A stretch of DNA of 64,000 bases from Siphonodentalium dalli (lineage: Eukaryota; Mollusca; Scaphopoda; Gadilida; Siphonodentaliidae), in the NCBI GenBank assembly GCA_032622095.1, contig CP136063.1:77543980-77607979 (forward strand). The letters are read 5' to 3'. Below are positions 44,273-55,735 of the stretch, in pieces. The notes under the pieces were generated by a model, which was given only the letters and a program-made list of their open reading frames with translations, was not told where the DNA came from and ran no database searches. How positions within the stretch are numbered: position 1 is the stretch's first letter; the number at the start of each line of letters is the position of its first letter. A program made the position numbers and the translations under genes.

Positions 44273-45296
44273 CGCCGTTTACAGAATGGTTTATACATGT
44301 AACACCTAAACCCATATTAATGTTGAGTTCAGACTATTTAAGCAGGGCATTATCAATGCGGATGCTATCTCCATATAAGGGTAATTAGGATAGGCGCTTT
44401 CCGCATGCACCATAACTTTGTTCAGCTAACACAATGATTCGTCCGTGTTTTCGTCCCGCCCTCAGTAGATCTTAGAGTGGTTTCGCCCATTGCTTGTGAT
44501 TTTTAGCTTGTAATGTAAGTCACAGAATATTATGGTAACAATGAATACGAGAACACTTAAACAAATTTAGCATTTATATATAACATCTCTTTACACTGAT
44601 TTCGCACAACAATTTGTCAGTATAATAATGTAGTTGCGTCATCACTGGTTATAAATTCGAAGGGTCCATAATCATAATAGATTTTATTATAGCTAACTCT
44701 GACCTATCATGCACCCAATCAGAATGAACCATGTATATTATTAAACTTCTTCCGAAAATGATAGTTCAATCCCTAAATGTTACAAGTTACTAGCTACACT
44801 TGCGACCGGCCGCATACAAGGGCACATATTTATTACTACAGTATATCTTGAACACTAATCACAGGTAGTGGGCATAGGAATATCGTGATGTCTATAGCCG
44901 CCATTTTACGCGGTGAACCAGATAAATAATAACCACTGGACAATTGTTTTGCGAACCTGTACAGTACACGTCACTTCTTGCACAAAGTTCAGCGCGTATG
45001 AAATAGAATACGATTTATTCTATAAAACACCGATGTGACCGAAATTGGTAGTACATCATTCTCAGATCGCGGATAACGAGTATACCGAGTTCTCGTGGGA
45101 CGCGAGAACTAATCGCGTGATTACATGTGTAATTCCCTTGTCTGGGACTAAGCGGTCGCATCTGAATTCGATGATGATAAATGACGCGTCATCGATCAGA
45201 TTCCCTATTTAATAGCTGCGACAAGTGACGTTGTGAGCAGACGATGTATTTGACGCATGCGCAGTTAGATGTTGTTGACGTAAGATATATATATAG

Positions 45297-45424
45297 AATA
45301 CACCCACTAGTACTGTAGCCGAGAATACCAAATTTCACCACGAGTGGAATTGCGGTTTTAACCACGAGCCATCAATACTGCGAGTGGTGAAAATTGTGTA
45401 CTCTCGGCTACTATGGGTGTATTT
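45297..45424. mobile_element. Foldback palindrome with mirrored CGAG
   Basis: AATACACCCACTAGTACTGT at the left and ACTATGGGTGTATT at the right, with GTAGCCGAGAATAC / GTACTCTCGGCTAC. At mirror positions TTCACCACGAG and CGAGTGGTGAA both keep CGAG on the + strand. A further CGAG is in the loop (ACCACGAGCC). Confidence 0.8.
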
Positions 45425-45821
45425 TATTTATGCCATAATTTTTTTTTTTAATTTGTGCCGCGAATTCAAATACTCCGTTGTTCACTTTTGATGTGTCTCC
45501 TCATGCATCAGGAGACACAAACACAACGCTACAAGGAATGTGCGTCAGTGATGCATACATTTACGTCATGACGTCAGTCTGTTTCTGAGCCACCAGTCAC
45601 TTGATACAACAATTCATATATGTTTCCCAGTTCATATAACACTAACAAGATACATTTGATTGAAATGTCGGCAATGTTCCTCATATTTAAGTGAAATTAT
45701 GATAACTTCCAATTTTAAATTAATATAACATAATAAGAACTCTTTTCCCAACTATGCTGTAGTTCTACTATGGGTATAAACGTTTAACACTTGAAATTAC
45801 GTTTGAAAATTTACACCCACA

Positions 45822-46161
45822 GTAAAGGCCCATTTAATTTTCGATTCACCGATTATTTTTTTCATAATGCCTTGATATATGGTTTTTATAACAATCTATG
45901 ACATAAAATATGATTCAAATAATATAATTCATCACCATTTGGAACGTCTATATGTCTCGGAAGGTGCTCACAGAGTAATAGAAAATAGTTTAAATCATAG
46001 AAATATTTCCCCGGTTGCTACTCTCAGATTTTCATATTTTTTATTACACGGGATAAGTTGAAAATACAGTGTGTTGGAACTTCCACTCTCAAGTGGTATA
46101 TAATATGGGATATGTTTTATATAAAGTGGTCTGTGTGTTCGAAAATTATGTGGGCCTTTAA
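45822..46161. mobile_element. Family 7 TTAA MITE, copy 2
   Basis: GTAA-AGGCCCATTTAATTTTCG at the left (TTAA mutated) and GAAAATTATGTGGGCCT-TTAA at the right; a clear TIR of about 22 bases. Shorter than copy 1 by a central deletion. Confidence 0.85.
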
Positions 46162-46243
46162 TGAACTCAATCGTGATTGACACGCGTTAAAGCTGACAAA
46201 CGTATTTGCACTCTTTACATATAATAGTGTTGTAGGGTCACCA

Positions 46244-46393
46244 GCGTTTTTATCATCATCGTCGATATCATCGCCGTCGTCATCATTATCTTCATCCTAA
46301 TCATCATCATCAGTATCATCGTCATCATCATCAACGACGTCATCATCAGCAGCATCATCATCATCACCACCACCATTCGTCGCCATCACCATT

Positions 46394-46424
<31 letters not shown>

Positions 46425-46807
46425 CCACCACTACCATCATTATCAGAATCATCATCAGCAGCAGCATGCTGATGGTCATCATCATCATCACCATCGTAAC
46501 CGTCATCATCGCCAGCTTACCATCATCACCAATAGCATCATCATCGTCATCATCAACAACGTCATCATCATCGTCATCATAATCATCATCATCATCATCA
46601 TCGTCTCACCACTATCATCCTCATCAGCATCATCATCATCAGCAGAATGATGATGATGGCCATCATCATCATCGTCACCACCATCAACATCGTCAGCTCA
46701 CCATCATCACCAATAGCAGCATCATAATCATCATCATGATCATCATCAACAATGTCATCATCATCATTATCATCATCATCATCATCATCATCATCATCTA
46801 CGTCATG

Positions 46808-46850
<43 letters not shown>

Positions 46851-46862
46851 ACAACAACAACA
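46244..46862. repeat. ATC trinucleotide array
   Basis: About 620 bp of ATC/GTC/ACC triplets ending (CAACAA)n. Asp-rich and Met-rich minus-strand frames are artefacts. A longer internal unit (CACCAATAGCA, CATCATCGTC, AGCTTACCATCATC) is duplicated near 46515 and 46695. Confidence 0.93.
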
Positions 46863-47211
46863 AATTGGTACACAGGTTGTAGCAACTTAGAAATGCTCCA
46901 TTGGTCGTTATCATGTGGATTTGACACTTCATTGATTCAGTCAAGTTGAAACTTTAGCCCTCGATGATTGTTTTTTTTTCTTATTCCAATGAACAATTTT
47001 AAATCTCACCGCTTTTATTTAGAATTTGCATGTGAGGATGGTCGGAATAATTATTTATACATGTAATTTAGTTTTTAAAATTCAGATTGTCCTCGGAACA
47101 CGAATATGTAATGCCGGCTATTGTGCTGGTATTCTTAGTACCAACCAGTGGTACGTTGAGAAGTGGCTTTATCGCGATATATATGTGTTATATACACAAT
47201 GTGTTTGTATC

Positions 47212-47323
47212 GATTCATGTATCGCGACGAGGCTAGTTTTCGTGGCCATATAGCGACGAGGCGACCTTGGTCGCCGAGTCGCTATGTGGTCACGAAAACA
47301 AGCCGAGTCGCGATACATGAATC
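47212..47323. mobile_element. Foldback palindrome with two mirrored CGAG pairs
   Basis: The arms of 56 bp start GATTCATGTATCGCGACGAG and end CCGAGTCGCGATACATGAATC-like. CGAG is on the + strand four times: GCGACGAGGCT / AGCCGAGTCGC and GCGACGAGGCG / CGCCGAGTCGC. There is practically no loop (CCT|TGG). The rest of the arms differ at only a few positions. Confidence 0.85.
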
Positions 47324-47457
47324 TTTACTGCAGTGACGATACAGATGTTTTTATCGCAATTCGTTATCGTCAATTGTATCAGGGAATTTCGTAGTAAATG
47401 GTAGATAAAGACCGCGCCTGTTTAACAAAAGGTGCAATCATAACGCAACACAGAAAG

Positions 47458-47580
47458 TTATCGCGCTCAATATTGCGATATTAAGCGCGAATTATCGCAA
47501 TATTGATCGCGAAAAAAATTCTTATGCGTTTTATTTAATATTGTGATATTTTGTTGGTCAAATATTGCACTAAAATATTG
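47458..47580. repeat. GCGC / ATATTGCAATA motif cluster
   Basis: TATCGCGCTCAATATTGCGA, TTAAGCGCGAATTATCGCAA and ATTGATCGCG; same motif set as 22440-22890. Confidence 0.6.
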
Positions 47581-47801
47581 TGAGAACTTAGATTGGGCAA
47601 CGCAACCGCACACTACCTTTATCGATTATTTTAATTTTTTATCGCACCCTATAATAGTCTAACTGGTAAAATTTCCTCAGTTGAAAGACGATTAAAATCT
47701 CATACTCACCGATTTGATCTGGTCACTGTCTGCTGCAGAAAACGTACACATAGAAGCTTTGTGTTGTTACGAATTGAAATATTGCTTGCAGTCGGCTGAA
47801 T

Positions 47802-48018
47802 TACAATAATTCCCTAATTAATCGACTGCTTAACCACAGCAGAATTATGGGTAACTTTTCATGATTTAGTCGGAAATATGGCTTGTTGCCATTCATCGGA
47901 AAGCTCTCCCCGAGAGCTCTCCGATGAATGGCAACAAGCCATATTTCCGACTAAATCATGAAAAGTTACCCATAATTCTGCTGTGGTTAAGGAGTCGATT
48001 AATTAGGGCATTACTGTA
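47802..48018. mobile_element. Family 4 foldback element, intact palindrome
   Basis: TACAATAATTCCCTAATTAA at the left and TTAATTAGGGCATTACTGTA at the right. The arms of about 105 bp are nearly perfect (TCGACTGCTTAACCACAGCA to GCCATTCATCGGAAAGCTCT) and meet at CCCCGAG. No coding capacity. Other copies at 12336, 18003 and 62888. Confidence 0.92.
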
Positions 48019-50044
48019 TGAATGATATTACGATGGGTATTTTGCGAAGATAAATGCACTTTATCCGATGTAATGTCATAATATTTTCACATCACACAAT
48101 AACTCGCAGTCGAGTGTTCCGTTCTCTGACAGACAGTATTATGTAAGAAAGCCCGGTGGCCCCCACAAAGGGATTATAACTTCACACGCAAGCTCGAATT
48201 CCTTTCAGGCCACCATAACACGACCGTTAAAACCAAGTTATACAGAGAAAAATAAACCAGTTAGACCCGCGCAAAGAGGAATCAAAGTTAACTCTGCCGC
48301 CAAAAAACCGCGGCATATACAATATTTATTATACCGGAGTCATCAAACCGACTTTCAAAAAGTCCGATTTCCATCGACAATTCAATTTCCGTTTATTATT
48401 TCATGTGTCTTAATGTATCGGTCTCGAGTTAACTCCCGGGATTTTCATTGATTTTGATAGGTTTTGACTACTCTTGAAGTTGCTTTTAGTAAGGTTCGAA
48501 AGAGGGCAATATCCGAGCGAAGTTAATTGCTTCCTTTTGGCAAAATACAATCGTCTTGGAGAATTCAATGTTACGTAGTATACTGTGTATTAAGGCGAAC
48601 TGTCAGAGAAAAGAGCTTTTCAAGGGGAATAAACTATGTCTGGTTTAAAGCAGTGGTGTCTGTGAAACGACCGGTTCCCCAGATGACGTCACCCAGGCGT
48701 GAATAACAGACCCGACATGCTCGTACATGGCCATAATTAAGCAGTAATGTGATGTCCACAATGTTATTATTTCTGTAAGTGGTGGACACCAACACTAGCA
48801 ATCTTTCAGTCCAATGCGGAAAGGGTAGTTATCCGTAATATTTTAGTTACGTCCCGTTACTGCCATTGCTTGAAATCACGGTACAGCGCGTCAAATTCTG
48901 GTTCAGACGACGATTAGCGATAAACTAAGTTTGAGCGTACTGATATTAGCGGACAATACACAGGTTCAGCCACACTTTAATATAACTTTTAATGTGTGTT
49001 ACCATTGCCATTTCCAGCTGACACACGTGACCGTTCTGGTAAAACGTGTCAAACTTGTAGTATTACGAAACGTGCAACAGGAGTAACACAAACTTTTCTT
49101 AAATTCTTCAGCAACGGTGACCCAGCCGTTATTTCTTCCAACATAATTGTTGACAACGACTTCCTTCATATTATTTAGCCGTCTGCCTCCTGTATCATAA
49201 ATAGCTTTTTTTCTCTCAGCAGTTTTTCTCGGCGTCATTTCGTCGCTTGCATGCTATATGTGCGAATGTAATATCTTCTATAGTGAGCAACGAATGTGTC
49301 TGCGTATATGTCTTGATTGAAGCTAATTAAGCATATCGGCGATCACACCGTGGACTACTATTTGATTATTTTAACAGGTTGTGCCACAAGTTTGGTCGAT
49401 ATCTCAAGACGTGTAGATTTGACGCCGTGAAATCACATGGCTTTTCCCGCCGAATGCATATCCATAGCACTACCATAGTAATATACGTCACACGTTACGC
49501 GTACGTGTGGATGGACTTGACTAATAAGATACAATCAATGTATGAGTGTACTTTACTTAATTAAGGTTTAACAAAACCATGCAGTCCAGCTTTTAAAATT
49601 ATAAGGAGTATGATAAACTTCACAAACTTGACAGAACACAACTAAAAATATATACACGAAGCACTATAAACTGGTGTGAGGTTTCAACATCTGACTTTGC
49701 ACGAAGAAGGAGATTTTCCACAAATCATTATATCTTGATTGTAGCCATGCATTCTGGTCCAAATCCCAATCAAGATTGATCGAGAGATTATTCAATGAAT
49801 GTCCACAACCATGGCATCTCAGACCATATGCATGTATAGTCAAATCCAGTTGTGTTCACGCTAATTTATACCCTGATTTAGTAGAGTAGAACAAATTGCT
49901 ATAAACTACTCCTTAGTGATATATACAACAAGAATATTGTGCCCAGTGACACACATGATACATAATAATATATATACTACATACTAGCAGGGTTACCAGT
50001 TGTTTTCCGAGTTGAAGTGATGTTAAAAACTCTAATGTGGACAT

Positions 50045-50392
50045 TTGATGGGAATAGATAATAATATCACAAAACGTAATTCTTATACATGGAATTTAAG
50101 TATAGTGGCTCATCTTGTCGGAGTGATTGCCATTTTGTTTATCGTGATTAATTCGTCCACCAATAAAGAAGCATTGATTTATTTACAACTGCGTGCGCCT
50201 ACATACGACGTTAAACTGTTTCAAATCGTGCAGTCTACGTTGGAATTGACATTTTTTATTTTGTTTATTTATTTTTTATTTTATTACTTTAATATTTTTA
50301 TTGGGATCAAACATGAAAATCATAAACACATTAGATCGCAAAAACAAAAGACGACAATTGGGTTTTACATAGAGATAAATAAATCAATCTAG
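50045..50392 (+). CDS. Hypothetical membrane-like ORF, doubtful
   Basis: A 115-codon frame from ATG 50045 with two hydrophobic stretches: about residues 20-36 (SIVAHLVGVIAILFIVI) and residues 70-90 (LELTFFILFIYFLFYYFNIF). Between them is a polar loop and after them a basic tail (KHENHKHIRSQKQK). I do not recognise the family. A diverged, frame-broken duplicate of its second half lies near 50925-51190, which favours a repeat or pseudogene over a host gene. The T-rich composition may account for the hydrophobicity. It sits within the nAChR intron on the same strand. Confidence 0.2.
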   Translation: MMGIDNNITKRNSYTWNLSIVAHLVGVIAILFIVINSSTNKEALIYLQLRAPTYDVKLFQIVQSTLELTFFILFIYFLFYYFNIFIGIKHENHKHIRSQKQKTTIGFYIEINKSI

Positions 50393-51190
50393 TGGGTCAT
50401 AGACTAAGATATTAAAGACACCAGTCCTTGTTATCATTAAAGCAATGTCCAGGTGGTTCTCTGTTCATGCTGATATACTGGATAAGTATTGTCACTTTAA
50501 AAAAAAAGTGTTGTTATATATCAGCTTCATGGCTAATAGGTACCACATACTGTTAATATCCTCGTTACTTGATCCCGTTTAAATTAGTGGATAGGCTGCT
50601 TCTGACAACAATGGTGTTCTACGACGGAGACAGCACTTCTGGCAAATCATCGATATCAGAAGCGTGGTCGCAGAATGCCAGCATGATTATTGAGATCACT
50701 ATTGTTTTAGCTCCCATAATTAAGAGACCAACATAGGTCCTACCATAGATCGCGGCAGTTCTCATTTATATTTAGTCCAAGTCTGCTCCTACTAAACATC
50801 ATAGCTGGTTTTAGTACGAGTAGACTTGGACTGATTTATATTATGAGTTGGCTCGATAGCTGTCAAACGTTAGATATTTTATATATATACAACTGAGCGT
50901 ACATCCGACATTATCATTTTTAAATCGTACAGTCGACGTGGTTGGAATTGACTCTTGTTTGTTTTTTAATATATTTTAATAATACTTTTATTTGAATCAA
51001 AACATAATCATTATGTATTTCATAGAGATGTATAAATCAATCTAGTGGGTTAGAATAAGATATTGAGCACACCTGGCATGCTGGTTATCATATCTCCGTG
51101 AAGAAATGTCCAGGTGCTCCTCTGTTCAAGGTGACATACTGGCTAATTATTCACAGTTTATAAGAAATATTGCTATATAGCAGCTACATG
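50205..51190 (+). repeat. Tandem segmental duplication of about 320 bp
   Basis: TCGTGCAGTCTACGTTGGAA (about 50227) versus TCGTACAGTCGACGTGGTTG (50926). Both are followed by TAAATCAATCTAGTGGGT, a GTCCAGGTG.TCCTCTGTTC block and ATATAGCAGCT.CATG, spaced by about 670 bp. Confidence 0.7.
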
Positions 51191-51339
51191 AGCCCGACAC
51201 AGAGCGAGATTTAAAGTTGCTTGTGTTAGGCTCCTTAAAACGAATTATTGAAATGACTATATATAATTTTTGTGGATATCGGCGATTAACACACTCTTAT
51301 CATTGTTAATGCTCCTCTTCTCGCAATACCTGACAAAAA

Positions 51340-51695
51340 CGGCACCAAAATGTGGCTTCTTTAACCCACATGATTTGATTCCTCCTTTCATGTGAGAAGA
51401 GCGTGTATGAATTTGGTGGTAATTAGTGCAAAACGTATTTGAATCAGCTTTCGTGCCCCTCTCCTCCCCATTCATGACTCAGAACGTCGTCACTTTTGAC
51501 ACACTTAAACCACGTCCATAAGACACATGTATATCATGGAGATGATTAAGTATAAGTGTGGTGGTAATCGACAACCACACGATTCGATTCCCCGTATCAT
51601 GGAGAAGAATATGTATTAATTTGGTGTAAATCGGCGCTAAAAATATTTGTTATCAATTTTGGTGCCCCTCGCCCCTTCCTTGTATCACTGAACCA
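51340..51695 (+). repeat. Direct duplication of about 150 bp
   Basis: AATTTGGTGGTAATTAGTGC / AATTTGGTGTAAATCGGCGC, followed by GTGCCCCTC(T/G)CC(T/C)C in both copies. ORFs at 51257-51475(-) and 51597-51854(-) are its reflections. Confidence 0.6.
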
Positions 51696-53246
51696 AACTG
51701 GGTGCTGTTTTTTTTTTGGTATATTGGGACCTATAGTCGTTTCAGCCCATATGCCACACTGCGATGTTAGCAACACGCAGAGTGTTATTTCACCGAGACC
51801 TCCAATGCCCCTATATAACTCAGACCCCGAAAGGCAAGTGATAGTTCTGCCCATTCAGAGACTACCTTCCCTAAGCGTGGCTCATAAATCCGTACTTATA
51901 TCGAAACAGTTTCGCCAATTGAACGAGCAGGTACAATATAACAACTTAGATCGCATCCAGCTCCCTTACGATTACAACAATAGATCAACAAAGTCAGACG
52001 TTTTTTCTCTCCAATAATTACCATGCTTAATTTAAGGCTCCAATACGAACTGCCGATTTAACCATTTTTTTTTTATATTTTGTATTGAGAACGAAGAATA
52101 ACAATGAAGGAAGAGACAAAATACATTCACACATTCTTGCTCCCTGTGACTCTGTCCAAGACACGGAAAAGGTTCGCTCTTCCGTGCCCATGCCTACTTT
52201 CTTACCCGCGACATGCAATTATAAAATATTTAAATGCACACAAAGTGTTCGGACTATTTTAAAAGTAAGACGAAATAGCGATTCTATGTACTACCTCGAC
52301 TTATTTTTGCCCGAAAATTGACTTTCTTTTGCTTTAACAATGGTGATAACAAAAAATAATAGATTATTTTTTTGTCTTCATAATAACTTTAAATGTCCCT
52401 TATTAAACAGCTAAAGTGGTCGATGGTGTTTACTATTTAAGGTTTGCAGATGCAATGTTCCAAACACTGTGTGAAGCTTAAATTGATTTAAGTTCTGAGT
52501 TTACCATACAGAATAAAATTAACCATATTGAGACCGTATTGTATATATTGGTTTGACAGCAAAGTTAGACGTTAGTGCTCAGACAGTTTATATGCCTTTG
52601 AGTGGAATTGCCTGAAACATTGTCATACACATTTTCCGTTTTGTAAACTGTTAAGGTACCTAGTACAAAATGTCTATCATTAGTTGACGTTGAGGATGTT
52701 TATATACCCTTATATATTTTATTGGAGTAATTTTAGTTATAAAAAAACTTGACTTCCAACTGTGTCGTGCCTCCGCAGTCTTTGTGGCAAAGTTTGTGCA
52801 CTCGTATAACCTGAATTCATGTGGGATATTATACGCCAAGTCAAATCCTAATTAGAACGAATATCTATACATAAATGTTGTGCTATACACTGGCTGACTA
52901 TTTATCATGGTCATTATCGTGGCTTTCGGGATGACATTCAATCGGTATTCTACTCGCCAGACAAATGTCAATACGGGAGGCAAATCTCCTATCATTGTTA
53001 CCAACGAAATGTACTTGTCATAAAACACGATTTATCGCTATATGAATAATTTCGCGGATGACCAACGGAGCCAGAATACGTCGAGTCCGTCTGGTTTTCC
53101 TTTTACAGGGCGATGATGGATATAACCCAATTGTATTGAGTTCAGACCCAATCATCCTCATTGGTATGGTGTGTTTACCAAATATGTTACCTCCTTTCGC
53201 TTAATAAACGGACATGACTCATTTGAACCTAAAAGATGTGTTATTA

Positions 53247-53331
53247 TAAGATAAGATAAGATAAGATAAGATAAGATACGATACGTTGCGATGCAATGCG
53301 ATGTTATACGATACGATACGATAAGATAAGG
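53247..53331 (+). repeat. GATAA / GATAC pentanucleotide repeat
   Basis: (AAGAT)n shifting to (ACGAT)n variants, ending 20 bp before the foldback at 53351. Confidence 0.9.
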
Positions 53332-53350
53332 TATAGAGGATCTCCAACCA

Positions 53351-53473
53351 GTTATGTTGGGATATAAGATTTTATGAAACGAGTTTGATAAATTTGATTC
53401 ACAACGAGTCGTAGACAAGTTTTGAATCAAATTTATCAAACGAGTTTCATAAAATCTTATATCCCAACATAAC
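53351..53473. mobile_element. Foldback palindrome, 51-bp arms, mirrored CGAG
   Basis: Arms 53351-53401 and 53423-53473 are perfectly complementary (GTTATGTTGGGATATAAGAT...) except for two adjacent positions. Both arms read AAACGAGTTT, so CGAG faces CGAG. The 21-nt loop contains a third CGAG. No ORF beyond palindrome shadows. Confidence 0.93.
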
Positions 53474-54738
53474 ATTTACATTCACAACCGTATAGTTGCG
53501 CGCTCGAGCTGACGACGGAAACTGTAGTTCCCCAATTTGCCTCTTTGTTTGTGTGTCTATTTTCGTTAGTGCAACGAAGTTGATCAAGAATTTAACTTTA
53601 ATGAACAAAGCAATCATTTAAAATTGGCTGGTGTTGTTGTCATGCGTGGCATTACGAAATAGTATTAATCGCCTAATTCAATGTAAAGTCATTTTGCTGG
53701 AGCTATGCCAAGTTGTCGGGAAGCACGCGCCTATTTGTCACTAGTGAGAGATAAGGAAATATGTAATGTCTTTTGTAATGTTTTAATGGACCTTGAATAA
53801 CCATGTTATGTAACAAACAACAGTACAAATACATGTCAAGTACAAGAGGTATAGTTTTTTTTTTAAAGTATATATATTGAATAATGTGCTGTAAAGTAAA
53901 GTTGAGTTACATATAGGATATATGTATATATGACATTGACTTATAAATATCATGGGTTTCACTATAGAGGTCAGGCTCTGGAAAGAGGTTGCCCGACAGC
54001 AGCAGGTGACCAAAACCACCAATGGATTGCACGAAAATACGGTCTGAAGACTATTTATTCGCAGTATGGTTCCCAATGGTATGCGGTCACATGACAGGCC
54101 AGAACGCACCAATACAGCTTCCTTAAGATGCAATAATGCTAAGTTTGGTGGAAAAGTTGGAATGTCGGTTTATTGGAGTAAATGTTGATACCCATGCACG
54201 GTGGATTAACACATGTATTTTTATATAGTTTAATCAATGAACTTCCGCAGGATAAAAGTTAATATACCCATGTCCCTGCACAAACTGGAATTGTACCAAC
54301 CACCCAACTGCCTGCACCCATCATCCGCCATTTCTAGTAAGTGCATGGTTTAGCTTGACAGGCCCACACTGACCGCATGTACTATACAATAGAAACAGTA
54401 GAGTGGTGGGGCGACACTCATTCGAATGAATACACACATGTATATCACGATACAGGGACATGCTATTTTATCATTCATCGCAAAGATGTATAAAATATGA
54501 AACAGTGTCATATTAAAGTCAAAAGTGGTTAATTTAGTTTTAGCAGTATAACTCTTCAGATAGGAAATTTAATATAAATAGCAAATATATGTTTGAGAAT
54601 TATGAAATCTCGTAAATAACTCATTCTGCTCCAAACTTTTTGTATTACAGGTTGTATTATCTATGGTGTTAGAATAATCTATCGTAGCCAACAGGAACCA
54701 TGAAAGGGATTGTGAGCCTCCCTAGGCCTGATCTAATG

Positions 54739-54805
54739 ATTGATTGATTGGGGTTTAATGTCGCTTTCAGCAACTAAGGTGCTCCTGCCAAATGGCGTAT
54801 AAAGT
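54739..54805 (+). repeat. Short SINE-like fragment
   Basis: TGATTGATTGGGGTTTAATG then TCGCTTTCAGCAACTAAGGT. From memory, GATTGATTGGGGTTTAACGTCGC-type sequences are widespread in mollusc genomes; needs a repeat search. Confidence 0.35.
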
Positions 54806-54817
54806 TTAAATAAATAA

Positions 54818-54947
54818 CTCTTATTTCTATTGATTAAGGTTATGAGCTATAACCAGAAAAGTTTGAAGACAAATTTATTTTACGCGTTATTTAATTTGTC
54901 TTCAAACTTTTCTGTTATAACTGCATAACCTTAATCGAAACAAGAGT
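54818..54947. mobile_element. Foldback palindrome without CGAG
   Basis: ACTCTTATTTCTATTGATTA / TTAATCGAAACAAGAGT and AGAAAAGTTTGAAGACAAAT / ATTTGTCTTCAAACTTTTCT. Loop TTATTTTACGCGTTATTTA. Arms about 55 bp. Confidence 0.88.
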
Positions 54948-55174
54948 GCACAACGGTTAAACTGTTTAAAAATTGGGGGATTCATGAGAAACGGTAGGCT
55001 AAACCCGCTTTTATGGCAGGACGCACCGTCATTTCCAAAAAGAGACCCATGAGCATGTAATGAAAGTATTATTATGTTATACATAACATGTAAGTATTCA
55101 CGTATGCTGCATGTATACAGTACTTATCCATTTCTTTGGTGTGACATATACATAACATGACTTTCTTCTTTCAG

Positions 55175-55219
55175 GATGAGAAGAATCAGGTTCTTGTAAC
55201 AAACGTCTGGCTTGACCAG
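55175..55219 (+). CDS. nAChR subunit 45-bp exon (DEKNQVL...NVWLDQ)
   Basis: Acceptor CTTTCTTCTTTCAG ends at 55174, donor GTTAGT starts at 55220. The 15 codons read DEKNQVLVTNVWLDQ, almost the family signature DEKNQxLTTNxWLxx of nAChR ligand-binding domains. A separate phase-0 exon of exactly 45 bp at this position is the known exon 3 of vertebrate nAChR genes, so the gene structure is conserved. It continues 41467-41684 in frame. The next exon should start with a W.D..L.W block and IW.PD; I did not find it in 55220-64000, so the next intron is at least about 8.8 kb or the exon was missed. Confidence 0.95.
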
Positions 55220-55356
55220 GTTAGTATATATACATGCATATGTGGATGCTTGTCGATTCGAGGGGCAAATTTCTGTAATTAGATAACTATCAGTTTCGAT
55301 TTTTTTGATACGCATGTTCGTGCTAAACAACACTCACATTCACCATTCGTGTTTAG

Positions 55357-55520
55357 TTGAACGGACATGGCTCATTCGAGCTTCCACATTTTGTCTGCAT
55401 ATATAATTTGGAAGCAGGTGTAATAAAGGTTCAAACAATGCACGAAATATTAATATACCGGCCTCATATGGTTTGAAACATACTTGCCATGGTTACAGCC
55501 ATTTTCCAACTGTTTTCAAC
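55357..55520 (+). mobile_element. Family 5 MITE, left-end fragment
   Basis: TTGAACGGACATGGCTCATT at the start, then TAATATACCGGCCTCATATG and GGTTACAGCCATTTTCCAAC. Confidence 0.78.
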
Positions 55521-55735
55521 TTTCGTACATAATTGAAATGTCCTTAAATTGTTAAACTCGAGAATCTTCCCTAACACAAAGCGCAAATCTATGACCCGAT
55601 GAACAACATAATTACTGCGAGTGACGTCACGATTGTCTCACAAACGGATACGTAGTCGTCAATTTTGCGAAAAGGTGTTGGACCGTGCGAAAAATGGCTA
55701 TACAATGTAATGGTGTATGGAAGCTATTACCCTTA

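Larger units (their letters stand above)
41685..55174 (+). other. nAChR intron, about 13.5 kb, repeat-filled
   Basis: Bounded by GT (41685, GTGAGT) and AG (55174, TTCTTTCAG). Both sides are phase 0, so the flanking exons join cleanly as FDM|DEKNQ. Contents are annotated separately. Stretches without any identified feature include about 42346-43560, 44273-45296, 46863-47211, 48019-50044, 51696-53246 and 53474-54738. Confidence 0.85.

Noticed and set aside
46598-46927. Asp-rich minus-strand ORF
   Set aside because: Translation of an ATC triplet array; no flanking gene structure.
54818-54947. Fifth member of the CGAG-foldback group
   Set aside because: A strong palindrome, but its arms contain no CGAG; kept as an ordinary foldback and a useful negative.
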